Source: a virus
Direction: 5' to 3' (one strand)
Virus record (IMG/VR): IMGVR_UViG_3300036985_002071
Location: 1 to 36,314 of that record
DNA length: 36,314 nt
Shown here: positions 1 through 5,855 of the stretch, one piece after another
Layout of the letters: every line of letters begins with the position of its first letter
Position numbering within the stretch: position 1 is the stretch's first letter
Translations under genes and position numbers: made by a program
The notes under the pieces: generated by a model
Database searches by the model: none
Told to the model about the DNA's origin: nothing
What the model saw: the letters and a program-made list of their open reading frames with translations, nothing else

Positions 1-1
1 T

Positions 2-79
2 CACACAACAGACGTCGAAGACTTCGCGATTGCTTACATGAGCGCCTACAACGCGCTGATCAAACCCAACACGTTTTAG
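2..79 (+). CDS. 3' part of small early protein (continues from the right end)
   Basis: This open frame enters from the window edge and ends at TAG 77-79. It encodes the last 25 residues (from HTTDVEDFAIAY to the end ALIKPNTF) of the 67-residue protein found whole at 36063-36266. It is the same gene seen twice because the contig is circular, not a second copy. The function is unknown. Confidence 0.9.
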   Translation, partial: HTTDVEDFAIAYMSAYNALIKPNTF

Positions 80-85
80 CTAACC

Positions 86-105
86 AGCCCCCCGCAAGGG
101 GGGTT
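86..105 (+). promoter_or_regulatory. GC hairpin with GCAA loop in an early leader
   Basis: CCCCCC 88-93 and GGGGGG 98-103 pair around a GCAA tetraloop, and A86-T105 and G87-T104 extend the stem to 8 bp. It lies 7 bases after the stop of the first early gene and 18 bases before the ATG of the next. There is no U-tract, so strong intrinsic termination is unlikely. An RNA-stability, attenuation or translation-control role fits better. The same hairpin reappears at the right end within the overlap. Confidence 0.6.
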
Positions 106-127
106 AACCAAGGACACCAGAACATGA
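106..127 (+). repeat. Duplicated translation-initiation leader
   Basis: The 22 bases from AACCAAGGACAC to ATGA match 36045-36066 with a single mismatch (CCAG against CAAG). Both copies carry the AAGGA ribosome-binding core and lead straight into the ATG of a small early gene. The duplication suggests either a shared regulatory sequence or a small duplication of the early leader. Confidence 0.75.
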
Positions 128-489
128 ACTACAGTTACAGCCAGATGTTTATGAACATCAACACCGGGACCGTCGATACCGTTGACGGTTGGTATCCCTA
201 CCACCCGGATGACGAGAAAGAGCTGGTCCCGGTGGTGCGCAACGCCATGGGCAACTGGGAGGAAGGCGAGGAGCCATCAGATGTGCGTTACGTCTACACG
301 GTGGGGGTTGGGTCTTCCACGTACCGCAACGGCAAGCCAGCGCCCGACAAGACCTGCGGCCACGCTCACCGAACGCACGCCGCAGCTGAAAAGTGTGGTG
401 CCAACTTGTACCAAGCCAAAACGGTCCGGGGCAGCTGGCAAGCCTGCGCTGCTTGGCACAATTGGTACGTGATGAAGGATCAAGCGTGA
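124..489 (+). CDS. Hypothetical early protein, 121 aa
   Basis: This soluble, aromatic-rich protein has no signal peptide or membrane segment. It begins MNYSYSQMFMNINTGTVD and has scattered Cys and His residues (CGHAHRTHAAAEKCG) that could bind metal, although the pattern is not a standard zinc finger. The start is supported by AAGGAC 110-115, ahead of ATG 124. It is the first full gene after the circle junction in the rightward early unit, and its stop overlaps the GTG of the next gene. I do not recognise the family. The position suggests early host interaction or DNA metabolism. Confidence 0.75.
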   Translation: MNYSYSQMFMNINTGTVDTVDGWYPYHPDDEKELVPVVRNAMGNWEEGEEPSDVRYVYTVGVGSSTYRNGKPAPDKTCGHAHRTHAAAEKCGANLYQAKTVRGSWQACAAWHNWYVMKDQA

Positions 490-662
490 AGGACTACAAA
501 TTTCAGATCTACTACAAGAACGGTCTGGACTATATCAAGGCGCCCATCCCGGTCTTCGACGACCACCGGGAAGCCTGCGCCAAAATGAACGAACTTAACC
601 GGTTTTTTACCATCCCCTACTACCACGTGCTGATTGCACCGGAGAGCTTTGATGCAAACTAG
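486..662 (+). CDS. Hypothetical small early protein, 58 aa
   Basis: The start is GTG 486, which overlaps the upstream TGA as GTGA, the coupling pattern used throughout this unit. In-frame ATGs further upstream lie inside the preceding gene. The protein is VKDYKFQIYYKNGLDY... with many Tyr, Phe and charged residues, and looks like a small folded alpha/beta domain. Its 3' end overlaps the ERF gene by 11 bases. The family is unknown. The GTG start is chosen on overlap grounds and is not proven. Confidence 0.6.
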   Translation: MKDYKFQIYYKNGLDYIKAPIPVFDDHREACAKMNELNRFFTIPYYHVLIAPESFDAN

Positions 663-1218
663 CGAACAGATTGACCTCATCAGCGCCGCCATGTCGGCGT
701 TCACGGGGGAGGTTCAGGACGTCTCCAAGAGCGTTCAAGGCTTCGGCTACAAGTACGGAGCCATTGACGCCTACCTGCGCGTGGCCCGCCCCTTGCTCGC
801 CAAGAATGGGCTGGCGCTGGTGCAGGCCCCATCGGCAAATGGGGACCTTGTTACGGTCGACACCTTGCTGTCGCATTCCAGCGGCCAGTGGATACGATCG
901 GCCATGACAATGACCATCGAGCCTAAAAAAGGCATGTCGGTCGCGCAGTGCGCCGGAATGGTAATCACCTACGCCCGCCGGTACGCCTTGGCTGCAATGC
1001 TTGGGATGGCAAGCGAGGATGACGACGCAGCGAAGGACCGCACCAAGATTGAAGTGCCATCGGCTGATGATTTTATGGGCGAGCGCGAGACCATCTCCGC
1101 ATGCGAGTCCGTGGCCGAACTGGCTGACGCTTGGAAACTCTTGTCGGTGCCGGCCCGCATGGCGCTGAACGAGCACAAGAACCTTCGCAAAAAGGCCCTC
1201 GACCATGCGCAAGGTTAA
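652..1218 (+). CDS. erf: ERF-family single-strand annealing protein
   Basis: This is an ERF-superfamily recombinase (P22 Erf type), which pairs complementary single strands during phage recombination and genome circularisation. The family signature is visible from VSKSVQGFGYKYGAIDAYL through ARPLLAKNGLALVQ to AGMVITYARRYALAAMLGM, where the YARRYAL motif is the most characteristic. ATG 652 is preferred over an ATG 18 bases earlier because GGAGAG 641-646 sits at good spacing. The product is 188 aa, close to compact ERF proteins. It is followed at once by a YqaJ exonuclease and SSB, a classic two-component recombination module. Confidence 0.92.
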   Translation: MQTSEQIDLISAAMSAFTGEVQDVSKSVQGFGYKYGAIDAYLRVARPLLAKNGLALVQAPSANGDLVTVDTLLSHSSGQWIRSAMTMTIEPKKGMSVAQCAGMVITYARRYALAAMLGMASEDDDAAKDRTKIEVPSADDFMGERETISACESVAELADAWKLLSVPARMALNEHKNLRKKALDHAQG

Positions 1219-1834
1219 CTGCGAGCAGGGGACGCAGGAGTGGCTGCGCGCCCGTCTGGGTGTTGCGACCGCCTCGCGGGCTGCGGAAGCCTTGTCCAAA
1301 CTCAAGTCTGGCGCGCCAGCAAAGGCGTCAATGGACTACGCCATCGAGCTTGCCTTCGAGCGTGTGAGCAATCGGATGCTGGATAAAGCCGTCACGCCCT
1401 CTATGCAGCGCGGCAGCGAGCTTGAGCCGGAAGCCAGAGCCGCCTACGAAGCCAAGACAGGCGTTTTGGTGGATAGCATGGGCTTTGCCCTGCACGACGT
1501 GCTGCAGGCCGGTGCAAGCCCCGACGGGCTGGTCGGCGACAACGGGCTGATCGAAATCAAGTGCCCATTCAGCCAGGTCAACATTGCCCGCATCTGGGCG
1601 TCCGAGGACATCTCGGACTACATCCCGCAGGTTGAGTGGCAGATGTGGATAACCGATTCCTACTGGTGCGACGTCGTCATTTACGACCCGCGCCTCCACG
1701 AATCGGGAATGAGCACGCTGATCGTGACCCACCACATGACCGAGAAAGCAGCCAACCGGCTGAACGCCGAGGTGCCAGAATTTCTGGCGCTGGTGACCGA
1801 CATCGAAACCACAATAAGGAACCGACGCAAATGA
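1205..1834 (+). CDS. YqaJ/lambda-exonuclease-like recombination nuclease
   Basis: This 209-aa protein resembles YqaJ viral recombinases, PD-(D/E)XK 5'-3' double-strand exonucleases that feed single strands to the annealing protein. Key features are GTQEWLRARLG near residues 9-19 (family start motif), the acidic motif RGSELEPEAR at 69-78, D107 in GASPDGL and the E-x-K pair in LIEIKCP at 115-121. These are the expected metal and catalytic residues. It overlaps the ERF gene by 14 bases and ends in an ATGA overlap with ssb, so the three are probably co-translated. Confidence 0.93.
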   Translation: MRKVNCEQGTQEWLRARLGVATASRAAEALSKLKSGAPAKASMDYAIELAFERVSNRMLDKAVTPSMQRGSELEPEARAAYEAKTGVLVDSMGFALHDVLQAGASPDGLVGDNGLIEIKCPFSQVNIARIWASEDISDYIPQVEWQMWITDSYWCDVVIYDPRLHESGMSTLIVTHHMTEKAANRLNAEVPEFLALVTDIETTIRNRRK

Positions 1835-2181
1835 ACTCCATCCAACTGACAGGCCGGCTAGGCAAAGACCCCGAACTGAGAACAACGTCAAGCGGGTTGC
1901 CCGTGTGCTCCCTCGCGCTGGCGGTTTCAACCGGCAAAAACGAAACCATGTGGGTGTCTTTGGTCTGCTGGGATAAGCAGGCAACGCTGGCCAAAGAGTA
2001 CCTGCTCAAAGGCGCGATGATCGGGGTTACCGGCCAGCTGCAGATGCGCAAGTACACCGACAAGGCTGGCCTCGAGCGCAGTTCGACCGAGGTCCGGGTC
2101 CAGACTCTGGACTTCCTGTCGCCAAAAGCCTCGAAAACCGCCGAGGACGCGCCGTTTTTTGATGATGAAATCCCGTTTTAG
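1831..2181 (+). CDS. ssb: Single-stranded DNA-binding protein
   Basis: This 116-aa OB-fold SSB starts MNSIQLTGRLGKDPELR, has the typical core VSLVCWDKQATLAKEYLLKG and ends in the acidic tail DDEIPF used to recruit partner proteins. The ATG at 1831 overlaps the exonuclease stop as ATGA and is preceded by AAGGA (1816-1820). An open extension upstream in the same frame is only antifunctional overlap with the exonuclease. It is shorter than chromosomal SSBs (about 170 aa) because the flexible linker is brief, as in many phages. Confidence 0.95.
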   Translation: MNSIQLTGRLGKDPELRTTSSGLPVCSLALAVSTGKNETMWVSLVCWDKQATLAKEYLLKGAMIGVTGQLQMRKYTDKAGLERSSTEVRVQTLDFLSPKASKTAEDAPFFDDEIPF

Positions 2182-2189
2182 GAGGCTCC

Positions 2190-2363
2190 ATGAAAACATT
2201 ATTTTTGATCTTAGCTATCTGCGCCGGCGCGTACCTTGAGCACAGCGACGCAGACGACGCTGCCATCCAGTACTGCGAGATGATCAGCATCTGGAAGAGC
2301 ACGCACGGGGCTGCGGGCTGGCCCCCGTATCGCGGCAGGTGCGAGGTGGCCCATGCCGATTGA
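2190..2363 (+). CDS. Small secreted or membrane-anchored protein, 57 aa
   Basis: ATG 2190 follows a strong AGGAGG (2180-2185), and the frame stops at TGA 2361-2363. The N-terminus MKTLFLILAICAGAYLE is a hydrophobic signal-like segment, and the rest is hydrophilic with two Cys (positions 29 and 51) that could pair in the periplasm. The 3' end overlaps the next gene by 11 bases. Small proteins of this form occur near recombination genes in proteobacterial phages, but I cannot assign a function. Confidence 0.65.
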   Translation: MKTLFLILAICAGAYLEHSDADDAAIQYCEMISIWKSTHGAAGWPPYRGRCEVAHAD

Positions 2364-2685
2364 TCGCGGCGTCACGCGCACATCGGATGAATCGTTCCGG
2401 TATTACTTTGCAGATCCGATGGAGTACCGGCGTGCGATGGAACGCGCCGCCTACTTGGAATCAATCAAGTGCCCCCTGCGGGCTTGGCGAGTGCGGCTAA
2501 ATCTGGACGGCCAGATCCCGCGCTACGAGCCGCCAGTCGCCGAACCGGACGAGGAGATCATCGAGAAACCCAAAAAAACCTACGCCCGGAAACCGCGGGA
2601 CCGATCAAACGAAAAGCGAAAGTCTCGCGCTGGCGAGCATAAAAAAGGCAACAAGCATGGTCACTCAAATCGAAGCATGGGCTAA
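2353..2685 (+). CDS. Hypothetical basic-tailed protein, 110 aa
   Basis: The protein begins MPIDRGVTRTSDESFRYYFAD. Its second half, after PPVAEPDEEIIEKPK, is strongly Lys/Arg rich (KKTYARKPRDRSNEKRK) and probably disordered and nucleic-acid binding. It overlaps both neighbours. No catalytic motif is visible and I do not recognise the family. Confidence 0.6.
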   Translation: MPIDRGVTRTSDESFRYYFADPMEYRRAMERAAYLESIKCPLRAWRVRLNLDGQIPRYEPPVAEPDEEIIEKPKKTYARKPRDRSNEKRKSRAGEHKKGNKHGHSNRSMG

Positions 2686-2848
2686 AGTCGGCCCGACGAT
2701 ACGCGCCACAGCTGCGGCTGAAGCGGCGGTTTTAAAAGCCCAGACCGCTGAGGAGTGGGCCGCAGCAAAAGCAATTTGGGAGCATGCCAAAATTGTCGAA
2801 GCTGCTGCGTGGGCATTGGCCGAACAGCAAACGGAGAAACCAGAATGA
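2657..2848 (+). CDS. Alanine-rich helical protein, 63 aa
   Basis: This small protein is almost wholly Ala/Glu/Lys with Trp spaced along one face (EAWAKVG, EEWAAAK, AIWEHAK, AAWALAE), which implies a single long amphipathic helix or helical hairpin. The start lies within the preceding gene (29-base overlap), and the stop forms ATGA with the next ATG. The function is unknown. Existence is supported by the tight overlaps on both sides. Confidence 0.55.
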   Translation: MVTQIEAWAKVGPTIRATAAAEAAVLKAQTAEEWAAAKAIWEHAKIVEAAAWALAEQQTEKPE

Positions 2849-3303
2849 GCAACGAACTGGCGAGCGAACGGGTGTCCGAAATAGTCCAGGGGATTCGATG
2901 TGCGCAGGAACGCGCTAGCCAACAGTTCATGGTCATTGGGGCCTACCTGCTGGAGGTGAAGCAGCAGCAGCTGTTTAGATTGTGGGACGCCACTTTCACG
3001 TTTGATGATTTCTGCGAGGATATCGGGATAGGACGTACCACCGCCTACAACTGCATGAAGGTGGTGGAACGTTTCGGCGAGCACGACCTGGAGGGGATAG
3101 CGTTCGACCGTTTGGTGCAGCTGCTGCCGCTGGAGACCGACGACCTGGCGCCGTGGATTGATAAAGCGCGAGAACTTCCATCCCGTGGCCTGCGAGATGA
3201 AATCCGGGAGGCTCGCGGGCTGGAAGGTGAACGGCCCATCGATACGTGCGACCATTCATCCATCAAAAAAACCTGCGCTGACTGCGGGATAAATCTAGGG
3301 TGA
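2845..3303 (+). CDS. HTH protein with C-terminal Cys/His cluster
   Basis: This is a 152-aa protein. The middle segment DDFCEDIGIGRTTAYNCMKVVERFG (about residues 53-77) reads as a helix-turn-helix of the kind found in phage DUF3102-like or replication-initiation proteins. The C-terminus has CDH, six residues, then CADC, a plausible single zinc-binding knuckle. ATG 2845 makes an ATGA overlap with the upstream stop. It could act as a DNA-binding regulator or replication accessory. The HTH call is moderate and the zinc site is inference. Confidence 0.65.
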   Translation: MSNELASERVSEIVQGIRCAQERASQQFMVIGAYLLEVKQQQLFRLWDATFTFDDFCEDIGIGRTTAYNCMKVVERFGEHDLEGIAFDRLVQLLPLETDDLAPWIDKARELPSRGLRDEIREARGLEGERPIDTCDHSSIKKTCADCGINLG

Positions 3304-3530
3304 CTATGGACTTTCAACTACTGATCAATTACGGCTTGTCAGCTTCCCTCGCGGTCGCCGGCTGGCTCGCCCGAGAACTTTGGGGTGCGGTTCGCGAACT
3401 CAGGACCGACCTGTCCAAGCTGCGCGAGACTCTCCCGGTTGCTTACGTCCTTAAGGACGATTATAGGCGCGACATTTACGAGATTAAGGCGATGTTGACC
3501 AAGCTGGTCGATCGCGTGGACCAGCTATGA
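3300..3530 (+). CDS. Small membrane protein with coiled-coil tail (lysis cassette)
   Basis: GTG 3300 overlaps the upstream TGA. ATG 3306 is a possible alternative, giving 74 rather than 76 residues. Residues about 6-30 (LLINYGLSASLAVAGWLARELW) form one transmembrane helix, followed by a charged coiled-coil-like segment (RTDLSKLRETLP and DIYEIKAMLTKLVDRVDQL). A single N-terminal membrane anchor with a coiled coil, directly ahead of endolysin and holin genes, suggests a lysis accessory such as a holin partner or spanin-like factor. No lipobox is seen. Confidence 0.65.
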   Translation: MTMDFQLLINYGLSASLAVAGWLARELWGAVRELRTDLSKLRETLPVAYVLKDDYRRDIYEIKAMLTKLVDRVDQL

Positions 3531-3562
3531 TCGAAACCTATGATCGGATTGATAATCTATGA
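3527..3562 (+). CDS. 11-codon bridging mini-ORF before the endolysin
   Basis: ATG 3527 overlaps the upstream TGA (ATGA), and the frame MIETYDRIDNL ends at TGA 3560-3562, overlapping the endolysin ATG (ATGA again). The sequence ATGATCGA(A/G)ACC occurs at both starts, so this looks like a duplication of the endolysin start that now acts as a stepping stone for ribosomes. It may tune endolysin translation rather than make a functional peptide. Confidence 0.45.
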   Translation: MIETYDRIDNL

Positions 3563-3909
3563 TCGAGACCCTCGGCGAGAAGCAGCGGCGGTTCGCCCGC
3601 CTCGTTGGCTTGCTGATCGAATGGTCCTACGCCAACGGGTTTGAGCTGACTTTTGGCGATGCATACCGGAGCGTTGAGCAGTCCAAGGCAAACGCTGCGG
3701 CAGGCAAAGGCATTATTGGAAGCCTGCACTGCGAGCGCCTAGCCATCGATTTGAATTTGTTTAGGCATGGGGAATATCAGACAGGTAGCTCAGCCTATGA
3801 GCCACTAGGGGTGTACTGGGAGTCACTTGGGAGTGATTGCGCATGGGGCGGCAGGTTCACCAAGCCAGACGGGAATCACTTTTCGATTCGATTCGGAGGT
3901 CGCGCATGA
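3559..3909 (+). CDS. Endolysin, M15-type peptidoglycan peptidase
   Basis: This 116-aa enzyme resembles LAS/M15 peptidases such as the T5-type L-alanyl-D-glutamate endopeptidase, which cut peptide cross-links of the murein. The zinc ligands are visible as H57 and D64 in SLHCERLAIDLN (the H-x6-D motif) and H107 in GNHFSI. The W-x-S-L-G-x-D-x-x-WGG stretch before it is also typical. There is no signal peptide, so export depends on the holin. Its stop overlaps the holin ATG. Confidence 0.88.
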   Translation: MIETLGEKQRRFARLVGLLIEWSYANGFELTFGDAYRSVEQSKANAAAGKGIIGSLHCERLAIDLNLFRHGEYQTGSSAYEPLGVYWESLGSDCAWGGRFTKPDGNHFSIRFGGRA

Positions 3910-4328
3910 TTGCAGACTTAATCGTCGGGCTGGTCGGTTCGGTCATTGAAAAGGTGTGGCCAGATCCTGCGCAGAAAGCAGCCGCCGCCCTAGCTATTGC
4001 CGAACTGCAGCAGAAAGGCGAACTCGCAGAGCTTGATGCCCAGCTCCGTCTGGCACTCGCTCAGGTACAGGTGAATGACTCCGAGGCTAAAAGTGGCGAC
4101 CCATTTGCGAGCCGCTGGAGACCGTTTATCGGCTGGGTGTGTGGCTTCGCCTTTGCGTGGAATTTCATCGGATTGAGCGTGGCGCGTTTTGTCATGCAGG
4201 CAACGGGGCATCCGTTTGAGTTCGCGCCGGCCGACATGGGCGAGATGATGCCGGTGCTTTTGGGCATGTTGGGATTGGGTGGCATGCGCACGTTTGAGAA
4301 GGTTGCTGGAGCCGCCAAAAAGGCGTAA
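3906..4328 (+). CDS. 3TM-type holin
   Basis: This 140-aa membrane protein resembles the 'holin of 3TMs' family. It has an amphipathic N-terminal helix (MIADLIVGLVGSVIEKVW), an Ala/Gln/Glu-rich helix, then RWRPFIGWVCGFAFAWNFIG as a transmembrane helix (about 72-95) and MMPVLLGMLGLGGMRTFEK as another (about 108-126). The motif RPFIGW followed by GMRTFEK is characteristic. ATG 3906 overlaps the endolysin stop, and a longer in-frame start lies inside that gene. It would form inner-membrane holes that release the endolysin. Confidence 0.88.
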   Translation: MIADLIVGLVGSVIEKVWPDPAQKAAAALAIAELQQKGELAELDAQLRLALAQVQVNDSEAKSGDPFASRWRPFIGWVCGFAFAWNFIGLSVARFVMQATGHPFEFAPADMGEMMPVLLGMLGLGGMRTFEKVAGAAKKA

Positions 4329-4339
4329 TTTTAATTTGT

Positions 4340-4370
4340 GGCGGTGGGGAGTGTTCAGCTCCCCACCGCC
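4340..4370 (+). terminator. Perfect 12-bp GC hairpin after the holin gene
   Basis: GGCGGTGGGGAG (4340-4351) pairs perfectly with CTCCCCACCGCC (4359-4370) across a 7-base loop. It begins 12 bases after the holin stop. There is no U-run after the stem, so it may be a Rho-assisted or pausing terminator, an mRNA 3' stabiliser, or the first helix of the structured RNA that follows. Confidence 0.7.
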
Positions 4371-4696
4371 TACCGAGACCGGTAGACACGGCGACTCGGC
4401 GGTAGAACAGGGCATTGCGCCCGCGTCTATTCTACCCCCCCTAATCCCTGTGTCCACCCGTACCCGCCGCGTTAGCGATGAGCCTGAATGGGCTGCTGCG
4501 GAGAGAACACAGGGACTGAGCACACCCGTCTGTCCCGAGCGAACTTGTACGAGGTATCGCAGAACCCTGTTGATCGTGGCTTGGACAAGCATCAGGGGAT
4601 CGAATCGTAACGTCATGCGGGCTGTGGGATTGGGAGGTAACCCAGTCTGGCAGGGGATGGTATAGGCCACCCTTGGGAGAGCTTTAACTAAAATAA
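4371..4696 (+). ncRNA. Candidate structured non-coding RNA, unknown family
   Basis: This is the only long stretch without a convincing gene. Several nested helices can be drawn on the plus strand. CTACC 4370-4374 pairs with GGTAG 4381-4385. GGTAGAA 4401-4407 pairs with TTCTACC 4430-4436, enclosing GGGC 4410-4413 with GCCC 4419-4422. TCCCTGTGT 4445-4453 pairs with ACACAGGGA 4507-4515, enclosing a CCGC/AGC/AGCC arm paired to GGCT/GCT/GCGG. CCCT 4565-4568, TGAT 4571-4574 and GCTT 4579-4582 pair with AAGC 4587-4590, ATCA 4591-4594 and GGGG 4595-4598. GGG-A-TGG 4654-4660 pairs with CCACCC 4667-4672. It matches no tRNA, tmRNA, RNase P or intron core that I can recognise. Confidence 0.45.
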
Positions 4697-4706
4697 AGGG
4701 GGATTT

Positions 4707-4913
4707 ATGGACAGGTTAGACGGTGACACAACGAACGCACGGGTTGAATCTTGGCACGAGATACTCAAGGCTTTGCGCCAGCAGATGACCAAAGAGGTCG
4801 ACGCAGACCTGACCGGTTTGAATGATCTGCAAATCACTCAGATCATGGATGCCCACCGCCACCTGCTGCAGGCTGAGCTTTGCTTGCGGCACTACTGGGA
4901 GACAGAACAATGA
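4707..4913 (+). CDS. Hypothetical small protein, 68 aa
   Basis: ATG 4707 is preceded by the strong ribosome-binding site AAAGGGGGA (4696-4704). The protein is helical and charged (RVESWHEILKALRQQMTKEV, ITQIMDAHRHLLQAELCLRHYWETE), with no membrane segment. It ends in ATGA with the next gene, so it may be a partner of that replication-like protein. The family is unknown. Confidence 0.7.
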   Translation: MDRLDGDTTNARVESWHEILKALRQQMTKEVDADLTGLNDLQITQIMDAHRHLLQAELCLRHYWETEQ

Positions 4914-5542
4914 GCTTCGACAATTTCTGGGAAACCTTCGGACGCGACGAGAACCTGACCCAAAAAGGCTCGCGCCGGGAAGCAGCAAAGGCTTGGGACA
5001 AGATCAGTCACGCTTGGTGCAAGGAGATCAAAGTCGAGTACAGCGACGCCGCCTTCAGCCAACACGTGGCTCGAATGTACGGACTGGCTTCACGCAATCG
5101 AGCCGCAGCTTTGAAGGCAAAGCAGTTTGTGCCCCGGCTTCCAATGCTCACGACCTGGCTTAATCAATGGCGGTTCGATGATGCTTTTGAAACTCCGATC
5201 GGCGACCTCAAAGCCAAAGCCGCTGCTCTCGAGCAGGTTTGCAAGTGCGGCAAAAAAGCCATTGGGCGCGATGCTGTTGGCGGTTGGATCTGCCAGCCCT
5301 GTTTGGAGCAGGAGTGGTACGAGTCGGTGAAAACATCGACCAATCCGACGGTCCAAAAATGGCGTCCTGCAAATTTGGTCAAAACCCATCCCAAACTGCC
5401 GGAGGAAACGTGGTCCAAGTGGTCGCTGCGGGTTGCCAAGCTCACGATGCGCAACGCACCCGCCAGCTCGCCGCTTAGCGCCTTGGTAAACGAGCGTCAG
5501 AGCGACAAGGACTGGTTTGCCGCCAGAGGCTTCAAAGCGTGA
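4910..5542 (+). CDS. Replication-associated protein with zinc ribbon
   Basis: This 210-aa protein has an N-terminal helical domain (MSFDNFWETFGRDENLTQKG, then REAAKAWDKI and LPMLTTWLNQWRFDD) of the sort found in phage replication and helicase-loader-like proteins. A treble-clef or zinc-ribbon signature follows: CKCGKKAIG...GGWICQPCL (about residues 113-133, C-x-C and C-x2-C). The start is in an ATGA overlap with the previous gene, and the stop overlaps the Ref nuclease. No helicase or primase motif is present. I infer a role in replication initiation, presumably loading host enzymes. The specific function is unproven. Confidence 0.6.
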   Translation: MSFDNFWETFGRDENLTQKGSRREAAKAWDKISHAWCKEIKVEYSDAAFSQHVARMYGLASRNRAAALKAKQFVPRLPMLTTWLNQWRFDDAFETPIGDLKAKAAALEQVCKCGKKAIGRDAVGGWICQPCLEQEWYESVKTSTNPTVQKWRPANLVKTHPKLPEETWSKWSLRVAKLTMRNAPASSPLSALVNERQSDKDWFAARGFKA

Positions 5543-5805
5543 AATACCTGTCCAAGGTCGCTGACTTAGGTTGCATCCTCTGTCAGCGTCTTGGGCATCA
5601 CAACACGCCTGCCGAGATTCACCACCTGCGGGCTGGGAGAGGCTTGTCACAGCGTTCTAATGACAGGGAGGCTATACCCCTATGCCCGGAGCACCACAGA
5701 GGCTCTACGGGCTTTCACGGGCTTGGGAAGCGAGCGTTTGAATTGCGCTATGGGACCAGCGAGAGCGAGTTGCTGGTCCAGACTCTGGACCTACTTGGAC
5801 GCTAA
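5539..5805 (+). CDS. Ref-type RecA-dependent nuclease / HNH protein
   Basis: This 88-aa protein matches the phage P1 Ref family (RecA-directed HNH-type nuclease acting at D-loops). The visible pattern is KVADLGCILCQRLG (C-x2-C), EIHHLRAGRG, IPLCPEHHRGSTGFHGLGK, then AFELRYG near the end. The paired Cys and His residues form the zinc and catalytic centre. It lacks the N-terminal extension of P1 Ref, as do many small phage versions. It is the last gene of the rightward unit, starting inside the previous gene. Confidence 0.85.
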   Translation: MKYLSKVADLGCILCQRLGHHNTPAEIHHLRAGRGLSQRSNDREAIPLCPEHHRGSTGFHGLGKRAFELRYGTSESELLVQTLDLLGR

Positions 5806-5812
5806 GCGCCAG

Positions 5813-5843
5813 ACTTGGGACGGCATCAAAGCCAATCCCAAGT
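5813..5843. terminator. Symmetric hairpin between converging transcription units
   Basis: ACTTGGGA (5813-5820) pairs perfectly with TCCCAAGT (5836-5843), and an inner GGC/GCC pair narrows the loop to six bases. It lies in the 50-base gap between the Ref stop (5805) and the tail-fibre stop (5856), so it can serve both strands. There are no clear U-tracts. Bidirectional termination or collision control is inferred from position and symmetry. Confidence 0.65.
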
Positions 5844-5855
5844 TGGTTGATTGGG

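Larger units (their letters stand above)
1..127. repeat. Terminal overlap, left copy
   Basis: These 127 bases are identical to 36188-36314. The repeat starts inside one codon of a gene and ends just after the start codon of the next, so it does not follow a biological boundary. A length of exactly 127 matches the largest k-mer commonly used by de Bruijn graph assemblers. I therefore read it as the closing overlap of a circular contig, not as a phage direct terminal repeat. The unique genome is then 36,187 bp. A true short terminal repeat cannot be excluded from sequence alone. Confidence 0.95.

Noticed and set aside
607-1305. Long minus-strand frame opposite the ERF gene
   Set aside because: It is antisense to clearly conserved ERF and has no recognisable protein features.
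4595-4615. GGGGATCGAATC resembles a tRNA T-arm
   Set aside because: No matching acceptor, anticodon or D arm can be placed around it, and the T stem does not close.
4279-4665. A plus-strand frame of 128 codons across the intergenic region
   Set aside because: It starts inside the holin gene out of frame, has no ribosome-binding site, and reads through the perfect hairpin. Its composition looks non-coding.
4371-4696. Group I or group II intron, RNase P RNA or tmRNA
   Set aside because: I cannot find their conserved core motifs, and flanking genes are not interrupted homologous halves.
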